A stretch of 64,000 bases of DNA from Anaerolineae bacterium. GTDB lineage: Bacteria; Chloroflexota; Anaerolineae; Promineifilales; Promineifilaceae. Below the pieces are notes generated by a model. It saw nothing but the letters and a program-made list of their open reading frames with translations. It had not been told where the DNA came from and did not search any database. The stretch covers positions 124,001-188,000 of the forward strand of contig JAHDWK010000012.1 in NCBI GenBank assembly GCA_023382655.1, given 5' to 3'. Positions 8,214 to 17,145 of this stretch are shown here, in pieces (the stretch's first letter is position 1; each line of letters opens with the position of its first letter). The position numbers and the translations under genes were made by a program.

Positions 8214-10918
8214 ATTACCCCTAACTTCCGCGCTTCGTTCACGGCCTGGCGACGGCCGTGAACCCCCAACTTTTGATACAGGTTATAGGTGTGCCGCTTC
8301 ACCGTCACCACAGAGATGCACAACTCCTGGGCGATCTCCTTGTTAGTCAGCCTCTTTTCCATGAGCAGCAGCACATCCATTTCCCGGTTGGTCAATGGCT
8401 CGACCAGCGGCGAGTTACCATTGGCAGGCAGGGCGATGCCCACAGGGGCCGGTTGCGCCGGGAAACCGGAAACTACTTGAATCCGCGCCAGATAATCTGG
8501 CATGAACCGCTGGCGGGCCAATTGATCCCACAGGGGATGCAACGGATCTGCATAATCGGCCAGGGGGCGAACCAGGTGTGACGGGGCAGCCAGGGTGAGG
8601 GCCTGCTTCAGGGTAGCTACGGCCGTGTCCTGTTTGCCCTGCCCCTGAAACAGCCAGGCGCGCTGCGCCAGTGTTTCCACCAGGAACCGGGTGTTGTGGG
8701 TGGATTCCAGGAATGGTTGGAGGCGGCCCAGATACGCTTCCGCTTCGGCCCATTTGCCCTGCATCAGCAGCGCCCGGCCCCAGGTCATTTCCGGTGTGTA
8801 AAACTCAAGCATAGGCGTTAATTGGGGCGGCGGCGTGACCCGATCGAGCCAGGAAAGGGCAACGGCCGTGTCCCCTGCCATCAACGCCAGATGTGCCTGA
8901 AAGGTTTGCGCCTTCACATGCTGGCTCGTGTTTTTCATCTCCGCCCAAAAGGTGGTTACTTCGGCAGCCATCGCTGCGGCTTCAGCCAGATGCCCCTGCG
9001 CCTGGTAAGTCAACGCCAGCCCAAAACCACTCTGGGCATAGGCATGACCATGCACCACATACCGGCGACGGACAGCTTCCAGAAAATGACTTTCCGCCGC
9101 CGCCAGATGATCCTGGCAATAGGCGGCAGCGCCCAGAAAATAACGGGCCGAACCGATACTTTCCACCAGGCCCCTATCTTCGGCCAGCCAGAGCAGGCGG
9201 TTAGCCGTCGCCGTCAGGTCAGGCATGTTTGCCGCCGCCAGATGCAAGAAGGCCAGAGCGGTTAGCAGCCGCGCGGCCAAAGACTCATGTAATCCCTGCT
9301 CGGCCGCCAACGCCTGCTGCGTCTGGGTAATGGCTGTGGCTATGTCGCCCACTAAATACCGGTTACCGGCCAGAAAAACCCAGGCCACCCCCCGCACATA
9401 GCTGTGGTCAGCCGGTAGCTGCGCCAGGGCACGCTGGCTGCCCTCCACGCCCTGCGCTGCTTGATGCGTCCAAAAAAACTGCTGGCTGCGCAGCGCGGCC
9501 ACTTCACCGCTGAGGCGGACGGCCGTTGCTTCTGGCGCATGGGCCAACAAACTTTCCAGCCGCTCCAAAATGGGCGGCAAATCAGCATAACGCCACTGGC
9601 TGTATAAAATCCAGGCGCGCAGCAGCAGTAGTTCCGGCTCCCCGTCTACTAACTCCGGCGGAAACAGGCGCAGCCATTGGTTCAACAGCGGCCATTGTTC
9701 CCGGTTCATCTGGTGCTGGCGGTGTTCGGCCACAATTTCCACAGCCAGCCCGGTATCGTGGGCGGCCAGGGCGTGTTGGATGGCTTCAATCGGCAGGTTG
9801 TGTTGAGCAAACCAGCGGCTGGCACGGCCATGCAGAACGTTCATCTGCTCCGGGCTGTAACGCTGGCGCAACTGGTGGAGCAGCAAATCCTTAAACAGGT
9901 GGTGAAAACGAAACCACTCCTGCTCCTCGTCCAGGGGAACAAGAAAGAGGTTCATCTCTTCCAGCCAGGCGATAAATTTCTGCCCCCTTTCACCACTATC
10001 GGCTGCGCCTGATATACCTGTGGGCCAACACACGGCCGTACACAACTCCCGGCTAAAACGGTCTAAAACGGATGTTTGCAGCAGCGCCGTTTGAAATTCA
10101 GGTGGTTGTTGGGCCAGGGCCTCGGCCACCAGATAATCCATCGTCATCCGGTTATTGGCCTGGAAATGGGCCGCCAGGGTGTCCACATCCGCCTGAAAGG
10201 GCAAAGAAAGCACCGTCAGGCGCAGGCCGGTAATCCACCCTTCCGTTTTGATGTGCAACACCGACACGATGGCCGGGTCGGGCGGGGTGGGTAGAGTTTG
10301 TTGCAGGTAAACGGCCGTTTCCGCCAGCGTCAGGGCCAGTTCCGGGGCGCGTATCTCCACCATTTTGCCCTGCGCCAACAAGGAGGCGCGCGGCAGCAAC
10401 GGATCGTGGCGGGTGGCAATGACCAGGTGCATGAGCCGGGGCGGATGTTGCAGCAGGGCGGCCATTATATTGTGAATGTCTCGATTGGAAATATAGTAAT
10501 AATCGTCCAGCACCAGCACAAAATCCTGGGTGATGGTATCCAGGTCGTTAATCAAGTTGGCCACGAGGACGGCCGTGGGCGGCAGCACCAGCCCATCCAG
10601 CAGCGCCTGGGTGGCGGTGCCCATTTCCGGAGCCACACTGCGAATGGCCGCCAGCACATACGCCAGGAAGTGGTGCAAGTCATTGTCGCTTTTGTCCAGG
10701 GACAACCAGGCGGTGGGTTGCGACCACTGCTGCAACCAGGCGCTTAGCAGCGTAGATTTGCCAAAACCAGCCGGGGCGCTGATCAAGGTTAACGGCCTTG
10801 TACCCGCCTGGTTGAGCCGCTCAATCAGCCGGGGGCGCGGTGTCAGATTTTCGGGCACAGGTGGTTGATAAAATTTGGTGCGCACCAAGGGCGCTGTTAC
10901 GCCACTCTTTCTCCGCAA
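8207..10918 (-). CDS. MalT-like LuxR family transcriptional regulator (large ATP-binding)
   Basis: A protein of about 903 aa. It has an N-terminal STAND-type NTPase with Walker A SAPAGFGKST near residue 50 and a Walker B-like FVLVLDDYYYI. A long helical TPR-like middle follows, then a C-terminal LuxR helix-turn-helix (LTNREMDVLLLMEKRLTNKEIAQELCIS split over the two recognition helices, last ~65 residues). The open frame allows a TTG at 10939. However, a TTG at 10918 has AAGGAAGG just upstream, and a promoter at 10946-10974 would start transcription near 10939, so 10918 is preferred. In the family, inducer and ATP binding trigger oligomerisation and activation. An 85-aa gene diverges from it and is a plausible target. 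Confidence 0.88.
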   Translation of the reverse strand: MRRKSGVTAPLVRTKFYQPPVPENLTPRPRLIERLNQAGTRPLTLISAPAGFGKSTLLSAWLQQWSQPTAWLSLDKSDNDLHHFLAYVLAAIRSVAPEMGTATQALLDGLVLPPTAVLVANLINDLDTITQDFVLVLDDYYYISNRDIHNIMAALLQHPPRLMHLVIATRHDPLLPRASLLAQGKMVEIRAPELALTLAETAVYLQQTLPTPPDPAIVSVLHIKTEGWITGLRLTVLSLPFQADVDTLAAHFQANNRMTMDYLVAEALAQQPPEFQTALLQTSVLDRFSRELCTAVCWPTGISGAADSGERGQKFIAWLEEMNLFLVPLDEEQEWFRFHHLFKDLLLHQLRQRYSPEQMNVLHGRASRWFAQHNLPIEAIQHALAAHDTGLAVEIVAEHRQHQMNREQWPLLNQWLRLFPPELVDGEPELLLLRAWILYSQWRYADLPPILERLESLLAHAPEATAVRLSGEVAALRSQQFFWTHQAAQGVEGSQRALAQLPADHSYVRGVAWVFLAGNRYLVGDIATAITQTQQALAAEQGLHESLAARLLTALAFLHLAAANMPDLTATANRLLWLAEDRGLVESIGSARYFLGAAAYCQDHLAAAESHFLEAVRRRYVVHGHAYAQSGFGLALTYQAQGHLAEAAAMAAEVTTFWAEMKNTSQHVKAQTFQAHLALMAGDTAVALSWLDRVTPPPQLTPMLEFYTPEMTWGRALLMQGKWAEAEAYLGRLQPFLESTHNTRFLVETLAQRAWLFQGQGKQDTAVATLKQALTLAAPSHLVRPLADYADPLHPLWDQLARQRFMPDYLARIQVVSGFPAQPAPVGIALPANGNSPLVEPLTNREMDVLLLMEKRLTNKEIAQELCISVVTVKRHTYNLYQKLGVHGRRQAVNEARKLGVIV

Positions 10919-10945
10919 AATGACCTTCCTTTCGATCAATAAGTG

Positions 10946-10974
10946 ATTATCTTAAAGATAGCACTTTTTTACAA
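10946..10974 (-). promoter_or_regulatory. Promoter of the MalT-like gene
   Basis: On the minus strand, TTGTAA (10969-10974) and GATAAT (10946-10951) are separated by exactly 17 bp. Transcription would begin near 10939, which supports the translation start at 10918 rather than 10939. Confidence 0.5.
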
Positions 10975-11049
10975 CTTTTGGGCGGTCGGCTATCTGCTTA
11001 CGAACCAGTATGCTTTATACAGGGTTGGCTTCTTGTAAATTCAAGGGCT

Positions 11050-11118
11050 GACAAGACCGTGATGCGTGATGCGTGACCGGAGAGGACGTCACACATCACG
11101 TATTACGGATTACTGCTT
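11050..11118. repeat. Intergenic hairpin repeat
   Basis: GTGATGCGTGATGCGTGA is followed by TCACACATCACGTATTACGG. It is the same word family as the element at 8142-8213, mixed with the ATTACGG word, and lies between the divergent LuxR gene and the 85-aa gene. Confidence 0.6.
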
Positions 11119-11156
11119 ACCTCACACTACTGCCGGGGGAGAATTTTGAGGAACAT

Positions 11157-11414
11157 ATGATACACCAGCACGAACAGTTTCTGCGGTTACACACCCCCGC
11201 CACCTATTGCCTGCGCCTGCAAGGAGTCCTGGATGAAAGCTGGTCGGAGCAAATGAGTGGCATGACGATTTCTGTTACCGGGGCAGAGGAAGGTACGCCG
11301 GTAACCACATTAACCGGTCGTCTGGTAGATCAGGCAGCCCTGTTGGGCGTCTTGAACAGCGTCTATAACCTGGGCCTTCCGCTCTTATCGGTGGAATGTC
11401 TGGACACAGAATAA
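11157..11414 (+). CDS. Conserved 85-aa hypothetical protein
   Basis: A small soluble protein whose start at ATG 11157 follows GAGG with 6-nt spacing; the frame upstream of it runs through a repeat. The first half contains YCLRLQGVLDESWSE. The second half contains TTLTGRLVDQAALLGVLNSV and ends in LGLPLLSVECLDTE. I recognise this pattern (LxGxLVDQAALxGxL...LGLPLLSV) from small hypothetical proteins common in Chloroflexota, often beside large LuxR regulators. It has no signal peptide and no known catalytic motif. Its position divergent from the MalT-like gene suggests regulation by it, or a partner role (inference). Confidence 0.7.
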   Translation: MIHQHEQFLRLHTPATYCLRLQGVLDESWSEQMSGMTISVTGAEEGTPVTTLTGRLVDQAALLGVLNSVYNLGLPLLSVECLDTE

Positions 11415-11415
11415 A

Positions 11416-11449
11416 AGACCTGACAGGTTTTCAAAAACTTGTCAGGTCT
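11416..11449. repeat. Palindrome, GACCTGACAGG family
   Basis: AGACCTGACAGGTTTT and AAACTTGTCAGGTCT form a stem with a short AT loop just before the carrier gene. Relatives lie at 18621-18652, 46387-46418, 54701-54732 and 55503-55536. Confidence 0.8.
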
Positions 11450-11474
11450 GAATAGCGAGAAGGAGGATAGTACC

Positions 11475-12962
11475 ATGACCAATACAGAAGAAAAAAGAAA
11501 ATTCACCTTTCCCACCGCTTATACCGTCTTGTTCATCCTGCTCATCCTGGTTGTCATCGCCACCTGGCTTATTCCCGCCGGGCAGTATGACAAAAACGAA
11601 GCGGGGGAACCCATTCCCGGCAGCTACCACCAGGTGGAAGCCAATCCACAGCGCATCATTCGGGATGGCCTGATGGCCCCGGTCAACGGCATGTACGGGC
11701 TGGAAGCCGAAGACGGCTCTGTTAGTGTCTACAACGCGGGTGAATTGTATGGGGCGATTGATGTGGCCTTGTTTGTCCTGGTGATCGGCGGCTTTTTGAG
11801 CATGACGATGGCCACCGGGGCAATTGACGCCGGTATCGGCAAGATTACCGAAACCCTCAAGGGGCGGGAAAAGTGGATGATTGCCGTGTTGATGTGCGTT
11901 TTTGCCCTGGGCGGCACCAGTTATGGCATGGCGGAGGAATCGCTGGCTTTCTATGGCCTGATCATCGCCGTGATGATCGCCGCCGGGTATGATGCCCTGA
12001 CGGGCGTGGCGGTGATTATGATTGGTGCGGGCATTGGCGTGCTGGCTTCCACGGTGAACCCGTTTGCCACCGGCGTGGCCTCTGGTTTTGCCGGAATTTC
12101 CATTGCGGATGGGTTGGTGTCGCGGGTGATTATGTTGGTGGTGGGCACGGCCGTGGGTATCATCTTTGTCTCTCGCTATGCCGAAAAAGTCAAAAAAGAC
12201 CCCACTAAATCCCTGGTGTACGAGCTAAAACAAGAGAACGAAAAACGCTTCCTCCGCAGCAGCGCCGACGCCATGCCCGAATTCACCGGCAAACGCAAAC
12301 TCATCCTGGGTTTGTTTGGTCTGGCCTTTCTCATTATGATTTTCAGCGTCATCCCCTGGGAAGACCTGGGCATTGGGCTGCCCCAGTGGAACTGGTGGTT
12401 TGGCGAATTTGTCGCCCTGTTCCTCGGTTTTGCCATCCTGATCGGCATCATCGGCGGTCTGGGCGAGGCGGGCATTTCCGAAACCTTCATCACCGGGGCG
12501 CGGGATATGCTTGGCGTGGCCCTGGTGATTGCTCTGGCGCGGGGCATTAGCGTCATTATGAACAACGGCCTGATCATAGATACCATCCTCTATTGGGCCG
12601 AAAGCGCCGTTGCCGGTTTGGGCGGCGTGGCCTTCATCAACCTGATGTCGCTGCTGTATCTGCCGCTCGGTTTTCTTATTCCCTCTTCCTCCGGTCTGGC
12701 GACCGTCACCATGCCCATCATGTCGCCGCTAGCCGACATTGCCAGCGTAGACCGCAGTCTGATTGTCACCGCTTACCAGTCGGCCAGCGGGCTACTCAAT
12801 ATCGTCAACCCCACGTTTGCTGTGGTCATGGGTGGTCTGGCCTTGGGCCGGGTGCGTTATGATAAATGGCTGCGTTTTGCCCTGCCGCTACTGGTTGTCC
12901 TGTTTCTGATTTATACCCTCATCTTGAGCATCGGTGTATTCTTTCCCGGTCAAATATTCTAG
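11475..12962 (+). CDS. YfcC/DcuC-family carrier, probable arginine/ornithine exchanger
   Basis: A 495-aa integral membrane protein with about 12 hydrophobic segments, in the C4-dicarboxylate anaerobic carrier/YfcC family (PF03606 type). The short cytoplasmic start TEEKRKFTFPTAYTVLFILL and the internal PLGFLIPSSSGLATVTMPIM are typical. The start is ATG 11475 behind a strong AAGGAGG; the upstream frame passes through a palindrome. Members of this family occur in arginine deiminase operons, where they are assigned arginine:ornithine exchange. Ornithine carbamoyltransferase follows within 50 bp, so an arginine/ornithine role is the best inference, although dicarboxylate or peptide transport is possible. 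Confidence 0.85.
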   Translation: MTNTEEKRKFTFPTAYTVLFILLILVVIATWLIPAGQYDKNEAGEPIPGSYHQVEANPQRIIRDGLMAPVNGMYGLEAEDGSVSVYNAGELYGAIDVALFVLVIGGFLSMTMATGAIDAGIGKITETLKGREKWMIAVLMCVFALGGTSYGMAEESLAFYGLIIAVMIAAGYDALTGVAVIMIGAGIGVLASTVNPFATGVASGFAGISIADGLVSRVIMLVVGTAVGIIFVSRYAEKVKKDPTKSLVYELKQENEKRFLRSSADAMPEFTGKRKLILGLFGLAFLIMIFSVIPWEDLGIGLPQWNWWFGEFVALFLGFAILIGIIGGLGEAGISETFITGARDMLGVALVIALARGISVIMNNGLIIDTILYWAESAVAGLGGVAFINLMSLLYLPLGFLIPSSSGLATVTMPIMSPLADIASVDRSLIVTAYQSASGLLNIVNPTFAVVMGGLALGRVRYDKWLRFALPLLVVLFLIYTLILSIGVFFPGQIF

Positions 12963-12992
12963 TGGTAAAGCGATTTGGCAAATCGCTTTACT
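12961..12992. repeat. Palindrome GTAAAGCGATTTG family
   Basis: GTAAAGCGATTTG and CAAATCGCTTTAC form a perfect 13-bp stem with a single base between the arms. It lies between the carrier stop and the ribosome binding site of the OTC gene. A longer relative (GTGATTTTGTAAATCG) is at 25580-25628. Confidence 0.8.
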
Positions 12993-13010
12993 AAAAAAGG
13001 AGATGCAAAA

Positions 13011-14012
13011 ATGGCTTTTAATATGCGCAACCGTAATTTTCTGAAAGAGTTGGATTTTACCCCCGAAGAACTCAGATTCCTGCTCAAACTGTCGGCCGAC
13101 CTCAAAGCGGCCAAGTATGGCGGCTATGAACAGCCGCGTCTCAAGGGCAAAAATATCGCCCTGATCTTTGAGAAGACCTCCACCCGCACCCGCTGCGCCT
13201 TTGAAGTGGCGGCCTATGACCAGGGGGCGCATGTCACCTACCTGGGACCGTCTGGTTCCCAGATCGGGCACAAAGAATCCATGAAAGATACCGCCCGCGT
13301 CTTGGGGCGGATGTATGACGGCATTGAGTATCGCGGCTTCGGCCAGGAGTTGGTGGAAGTGTTGGGCCAGTATGCCGGCGTGCCGGTGTGGAATGGGCTG
13401 ACGGACGAGTTCCACCCCACACAAACGCTGTGCGACGTACTGACGATGACGGAGTATACCGACAAACATCTGAACGAAATCGCCTACTGCTACCTGGGCG
13501 ATGCCCGCAACAACATGGGCAATTCGCTGATGGTGATGGGCTGCAAACTGGGCATGGATGTGCGCCTGTGTGCGCCTAAACATTTGTGGCCGGAAGAGCA
13601 ACTGGTGCAAAGCTGCCGTGAGGTTGCTGCCCAAACCGGGGCGCGCCTGACGTTGACGGAAAGTGTGGATGAAGGTGTGAAGGGCGCCGATTTCCTCTAT
13701 ACCGATGTGTGGGTCTCCATGGGTGAACCAAAAGAGGTGTGGGACGAGCGGATTGGGCTGCTGAAGCCATATCAGGTGAACATGGAGGCAATGAAAAAGA
13801 CAGGCAACCCCCATGTGAAGTTCATGCACTGCTTACCCGCCTTCCACAATCGGGAGACGAAAGTGGGCGAAGACATCTACCAGAAAAGTGGCCTGGATGG
13901 GCTGGAAGTGACGGAAGAGGTGTTTGAATCCGAACACTCCATCGTCTTTGCCCAGGCCGAAAACCGGATGCACACCATTAAGGCGATTATGGTGGCGACA
14001 TTGGGGGATTGA
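13011..14012 (+). CDS. arcB: Ornithine carbamoyltransferase
   Basis: A 333-aa enzyme of the aspartate/ornithine carbamoyltransferase family. It has the carbamoyl-phosphate loop STRTR (in [12 protein letters not shown]), the HPTQ motif ([10 protein letters not shown]) and the ornithine-binding MHCLP motif. The start at ATG 13011 follows AAAGGAG; an earlier in-frame start at 12975 lies in a palindrome. The enzyme interconverts ornithine plus carbamoyl phosphate with citrulline. In this context (carbamate kinase and arginine deiminase 4.6-6 kb downstream, a carrier just upstream) the catabolic direction is likely, making carbamoyl phosphate for ATP synthesis. A biosynthetic role (argF) cannot be excluded from sequence. 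Confidence 0.95.
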   Translation: MAFNMRNRNFLKELDFTPEELRFLLKLSADLKAAKYGGYEQPRLKGKNIALIFEKTSTRTRCAFEVAAYDQGAHVTYLGPSGSQIGHKESMKDTARVLGRMYDGIEYRGFGQELVEVLGQYAGVPVWNGLTDEFHPTQTLCDVLTMTEYTDKHLNEIAYCYLGDARNNMGNSLMVMGCKLGMDVRLCAPKHLWPEEQLVQSCREVAAQTGARLTLTESVDEGVKGADFLYTDVWVSMGEPKEVWDERIGLLKPYQVNMEAMKKTGNPHVKFMHCLPAFHNRETKVGEDIYQKSGLDGLEVTEEVFESEHSIVFAQAENRMHTIKAIMVATLGD

Positions 14013-14013
14013 G

Positions 14014-14102
14014 GTAATCCGTGAGCCGTAATTCGTGATTCGTAATCGGTAATCGGGCTTCGGTTTACGGATAACGGGTTACGAGTTACGAGTTACGGAT
14101 AA
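14014..14102. repeat. Intergenic hairpin of CCGTAAT-like words
   Basis: GTAATCCGTGAGCCGTAATT words on the left face TTACGGATAACGGGTTACGA words on the right, the same composition as 4684-4768. The last word ends within a few bases of the next gene's ribosome binding site. Confidence 0.7.
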
Positions 14103-14125
14103 ATGTGAGCGATACGAGAGGGAAA

Positions 14126-14896
14126 ATGGAAATAGGCCCTGTTCAAGTGATTGTGTTTGGTTTTGACCGCACAGACCAGTTTCGCGGCGAGATTTTGGCC
14201 GAACTACTGCGGCTGCGTGGTCGGGGACTGATTCGCCTGATTGATGCGTTTGTGGCGATGAAGACCCCGGCGGGCGAGATTGCGGCGATGGAGACGCAGG
14301 ATTTGACGAATGAGGAGTCGGTGGCGTACGGCCGTGTCGTGAGCAAGCTGCTGGGCATTGACGGCGTGACCACCGGGGATGTGGTCGCTGCGGCTGTGGA
14401 TCGCACAATGGCCGCCGCCGCTGCCTCGTTGGGGCTAGATTACCAGGGGTTGCGGCAGACAGTGGAAAATTTGCCGCCGGGCAAGGCGTTTGGCGTGTTG
14501 ATGTTTGAGCATACCTGGGCCATCTCCCTGGCGGCGGCTATTCGCCGCGCCGGGGGCGTGCCGCTGGCGCAGGGTTTTGTGACGCCGGAATCGCTGGTGA
14601 TGATTGGGGAAGAATTGAACGCCATTGCCGAAGCGGCCGCGACGATTGAACGCGCCCAAATTGTGCAAAGTGCGGCGATTCTGGACACGCTGGCAACATT
14701 ACAGCAGGCAGAGGCGATTAAAACGGCCGTTGCCGCCGATGTGGTGCGGACGTTGGCAATGGCGGAGTTGATTGAGGAAACGGCCGTAGCCGAAGCCATC
14801 GAAACATTAGCTGCCGTCGGGTTATTGGAAGCGGAACTGTTGGAAACGGCCGTGCAAGACGAAGCGAAAAAAGCGGCTAAAGAGAAGGGGTTTTGA
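14126..14896 (+). CDS. DUF6325-like protein with alanine-rich helical tail
   Basis: About 256 aa. The N-terminal ~150 residues (MEIGPVQVIVFGFDRTDQF, GLIRLIDAFVAMKT, FEHTWAISLAAAIRRAGG) match the pattern of the shorter protein at 28786-29217 and of DUF6325 proteins. The function of that family is unknown. The remaining ~100 residues are alanine- and glutamate-rich helices (LIEETAVAEAIETLAAVGLL). An in-frame GTG at 14105 exists, but ATG 14126 behind GAGAGGG is preferred. It sits between OTC and an APC permease on the same strand, so it is probably cotranscribed. Four ACGGCCGT octamers fall in or next to the 3' end. Confidence 0.65.
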   Translation: MEIGPVQVIVFGFDRTDQFRGEILAELLRLRGRGLIRLIDAFVAMKTPAGEIAAMETQDLTNEESVAYGRVVSKLLGIDGVTTGDVVAAAVDRTMAAAAASLGLDYQGLRQTVENLPPGKAFGVLMFEHTWAISLAAAIRRAGGVPLAQGFVTPESLVMIGEELNAIAEAAATIERAQIVQSAAILDTLATLQQAEAIKTAVAADVVRTLAMAELIEETAVAEAIETLAAVGLLEAELLETAVQDEAKKAAKEKGF

Positions 14897-14945
14897 CGGC
14901 CGTTGAATAAGTAACAGCACCTACAAATATTTCAGGATTGATACG

Positions 14946-16268
14946 ATGACAGAGAACACGCCAGAGCCAGAAAGCAGTACAAACGAAGGCATCATTACCC
15001 TGCGCGGGGCGGTATTTATCGGCATTGGCTCGATGGTGGGCGCGGGCATCTTTGCCCTGTTCGGCGAGGCCGGGGCCATTGCGGGCGCAGCCGTATGGGT
15101 CTCCTTCCTGGTGGGGGGCATCATCGCCTTGTTGCAAGGGTACTCCTTCTCCAAATTAGGGGCACGTTATCCTTCGGCCGGCGGGCTGATTGATTGGATC
15201 GTGCGCGGTTATGGCAGCGGCCTGTTCACCGGCGGCATCGTCATGTTGGGCTACTTCTCGGTTATCATCGTCACGGCAATGGTGGCCGTCTCCTTTGGCA
15301 ATTATGCCACGTCGCTGCTGTTGGGTGCAGACGCGCCTCAATATTGGGTCAACATTTTTGCGACGGCCATTGTCATTTTACTGACGGCCGTTAATTCTAT
15401 TGGGGCAGAGACGGCGAGTAAGGCGCAAACGGCCGTTGTCACCATCGTCCTCATCGTCTTGAGCAGTTTTGCCATCGCCATGCTGCTGCAATTGGATACA
15501 ACCTTGTTGGCTCCAGCTTCCTATCCCCCGATGAGCTACATCCTGGCCAGCGTGGCCCTGACCTTCTTTGCCTACCTGGGCTTTGGCGTTATTGCCTTCA
15601 CCGGCGGTGATCTGCAAAATCCCCGCAAAAACCTGCCCCGTGCCATGTACATCTCCCTCAGTTTCACCATGTTGCTCTATGTGGCCCTGGCCATTGGCGT
15701 TTTTGGCACCCTCACGGTAGAAGAAGTGATCGCCAATGCCGATACCGCGCTGGCAGTGGCCGCTTTACCCATTTTCGGCCAGTTTGGGTACACCATGATC
15801 TCCATTGCCGCCGTGTTCGCCACCACCGGAGCGATTAACTCCCAACTTTATGCCGCGATCGGGGCTACCTTTACTATGGCCAAAGACGGCCATCTGCCGC
15901 CCGTGTTTGGCAAAAAACGTCGTCGTGGCCAGGGTGGCACACAGGGATTGGTGATCTCGGCCATCCTCATCATCATCATGGCGAATCTGTTTGATGTCAC
16001 GGCCATTGCCTCCATCGGCAGCGCGGTGGCCCTGGTCATCTTCGCCTTAATCACCATCGCCCATTTACGCATGACAAAAGAAACCCAGGCATCCAGAGCC
16101 ATTCTCTGGCTGGCTCTGCTCACCACCTCTCTGGCCATCCTCCTGTTTGCCTGGTACACCCTGATCACGTCGCCGCAAACTTTCGCCATCCTGGCCGCCA
16201 CCATTATCCTGGCCTGGGTAGTAGAGGCGGTCTGGCGAACTATTAGCAAGCGGGAATTGAGTACATAG
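14946..16268 (+). CDS. APC family amino acid permease
   Basis: A 440-aa protein with about 12 membrane helices. The first helix carries the family's substrate-loop pattern GIGSMVGAGIFALFGEAGAI. SFSKLGARYPSAGG in helix 3 and the FAYLGFGVIAFTGGDLQNPRKNLPRAM segment in helix 6 are also characteristic of the amino acid-polyamine-cation superfamily. It probably imports or exchanges an amino acid. Placement inside the arginine deiminase region makes arginine, ornithine or a peptide-derived amino acid a reasonable guess. The specificity is not readable. Confidence 0.88.
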   Translation: MTENTPEPESSTNEGIITLRGAVFIGIGSMVGAGIFALFGEAGAIAGAAVWVSFLVGGIIALLQGYSFSKLGARYPSAGGLIDWIVRGYGSGLFTGGIVMLGYFSVIIVTAMVAVSFGNYATSLLLGADAPQYWVNIFATAIVILLTAVNSIGAETASKAQTAVVTIVLIVLSSFAIAMLLQLDTTLLAPASYPPMSYILASVALTFFAYLGFGVIAFTGGDLQNPRKNLPRAMYISLSFTMLLYVALAIGVFGTLTVEEVIANADTALAVAALPIFGQFGYTMISIAAVFATTGAINSQLYAAIGATFTMAKDGHLPPVFGKKRRRGQGGTQGLVISAILIIIMANLFDVTAIASIGSAVALVIFALITIAHLRMTKETQASRAILWLALLTTSLAILLFAWYTLITSPQTFAILAATIILAWVVEAVWRTISKRELST

Positions 16269-16299
16269 ACATCCAATTTCTTGAAGAAATCGGATGTCT
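16267..16299. repeat. 33-bp palindrome AGACATCC family (intergenic copy)
   Basis: AGACATCCAATTTCT and AGAAATCGGATGTCT flank a TGA loop, with one mismatch in a 15-bp stem. It has the same length, loop size and outer eight bases as the perfect palindrome inside leuS at 34249-34281. Confidence 0.85.
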
Positions 16300-16386
16300 G
16301 GTGCTGGCTAATCCCACAACAGGAAGCTATTTCGTATAATTCGACCAGCCTCCGCTGGTTGACCTGAGTAAGTAAAAAGGAAACGA

Positions 16387-17127
16387 ATGCTCGCTGCCAT
16401 TTTTTGGAGTACATTGGCGACCGGAACTTTGCTGATTGGCATGGTGCTGGCTTACCGCAATCTGGTCAGCCCACGTTGGACGGGCCTGATTATGGCTTTT
16501 GGCGCGGGTGCGATCATCAGTGCGGCCGCTTACCAGCTTGTTCTGGGTGCAGTGGCCGAAGCGCAAACGGAAATCCTTGTGGGACTGGGGATGGCCGCCG
16601 GCGCATTCACGTTTTATTTCGCCGACAAATGGGTTGACGGGATGGGCGGTGAGAAACGCCTGGATATTGACGGCGGTCAGGCAGGTGGGTCAGGCACAGG
16701 CATTCTCCTCGGTTCACTGCTCGACGGCGTACCGGAATCGCTGGTGCTTGGCCTCTCACTTGTCCATTCACCCCAAGTATCGCTGGCCTTTATTTTTGCC
16801 GTCGCCATCAGCAATATCCCCCAGGGTTTAGGGGGTACGACGGGTATGCTCAGCAGTGGTTGGGCACGCAGCAAGATCACGCGGTTGTGGCTGGCGGTCT
16901 GCGGCCTGAGTATTTTGGCGGCCGCTCTGGGTTATGGCCTGGCTCAATTTCTGCCCGGCGCTACCGGAGCGGCCGTGGATGCCTTTGCGGCCGGTGCTTT
17001 GTTCGTGATGCTCACGGACTCAATGATTCCTGAATCGTTCGAACATGGCGGCCGAGAAACGGGGCTTTTCCTGGTCTTGGGTTTTGGCGTTGCCCTGGCC
17101 ATGACACTGGCACAAATGCCGGGATGA
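16387..17127 (+). CDS. ZIP-like metal transporter (first paralog)
   Basis: A 246-aa membrane protein with about 8 helices. Helix 4 contains GSLLDGVPESLVLGLSL and helix 5 contains VAISNIPQGLGGT; these occupy the positions of the HSxPEG and helix 5 metal motifs of ZIP transporters, but in an altered form. DSMIPESFEHGG lies near the C-terminus. It is a paralog of the protein at 21942-22658, which shares the same three signatures. The family moves zinc, iron or other divalent cations across the cytoplasmic membrane. The usual histidine of helix 4 is replaced (DGVPES), so the substrate is uncertain. Confidence 0.8.
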   Translation: MLAAIFWSTLATGTLLIGMVLAYRNLVSPRWTGLIMAFGAGAIISAAAYQLVLGAVAEAQTEILVGLGMAAGAFTFYFADKWVDGMGGEKRLDIDGGQAGGSGTGILLGSLLDGVPESLVLGLSLVHSPQVSLAFIFAVAISNIPQGLGGTTGMLSSGWARSKITRLWLAVCGLSILAAALGYGLAQFLPGATGAAVDAFAAGALFVMLTDSMIPESFEHGGRETGLFLVLGFGVALAMTLAQMPG

Positions 17128-17145
17128 TCGCCATAAGTGGAGATA

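Noticed and set aside
12888..13829. 313-aa minus-strand frame opposite OTC
   Set aside because: It overlaps the clear OTC gene throughout; composition is His/Gln-rich and no family pattern is visible.
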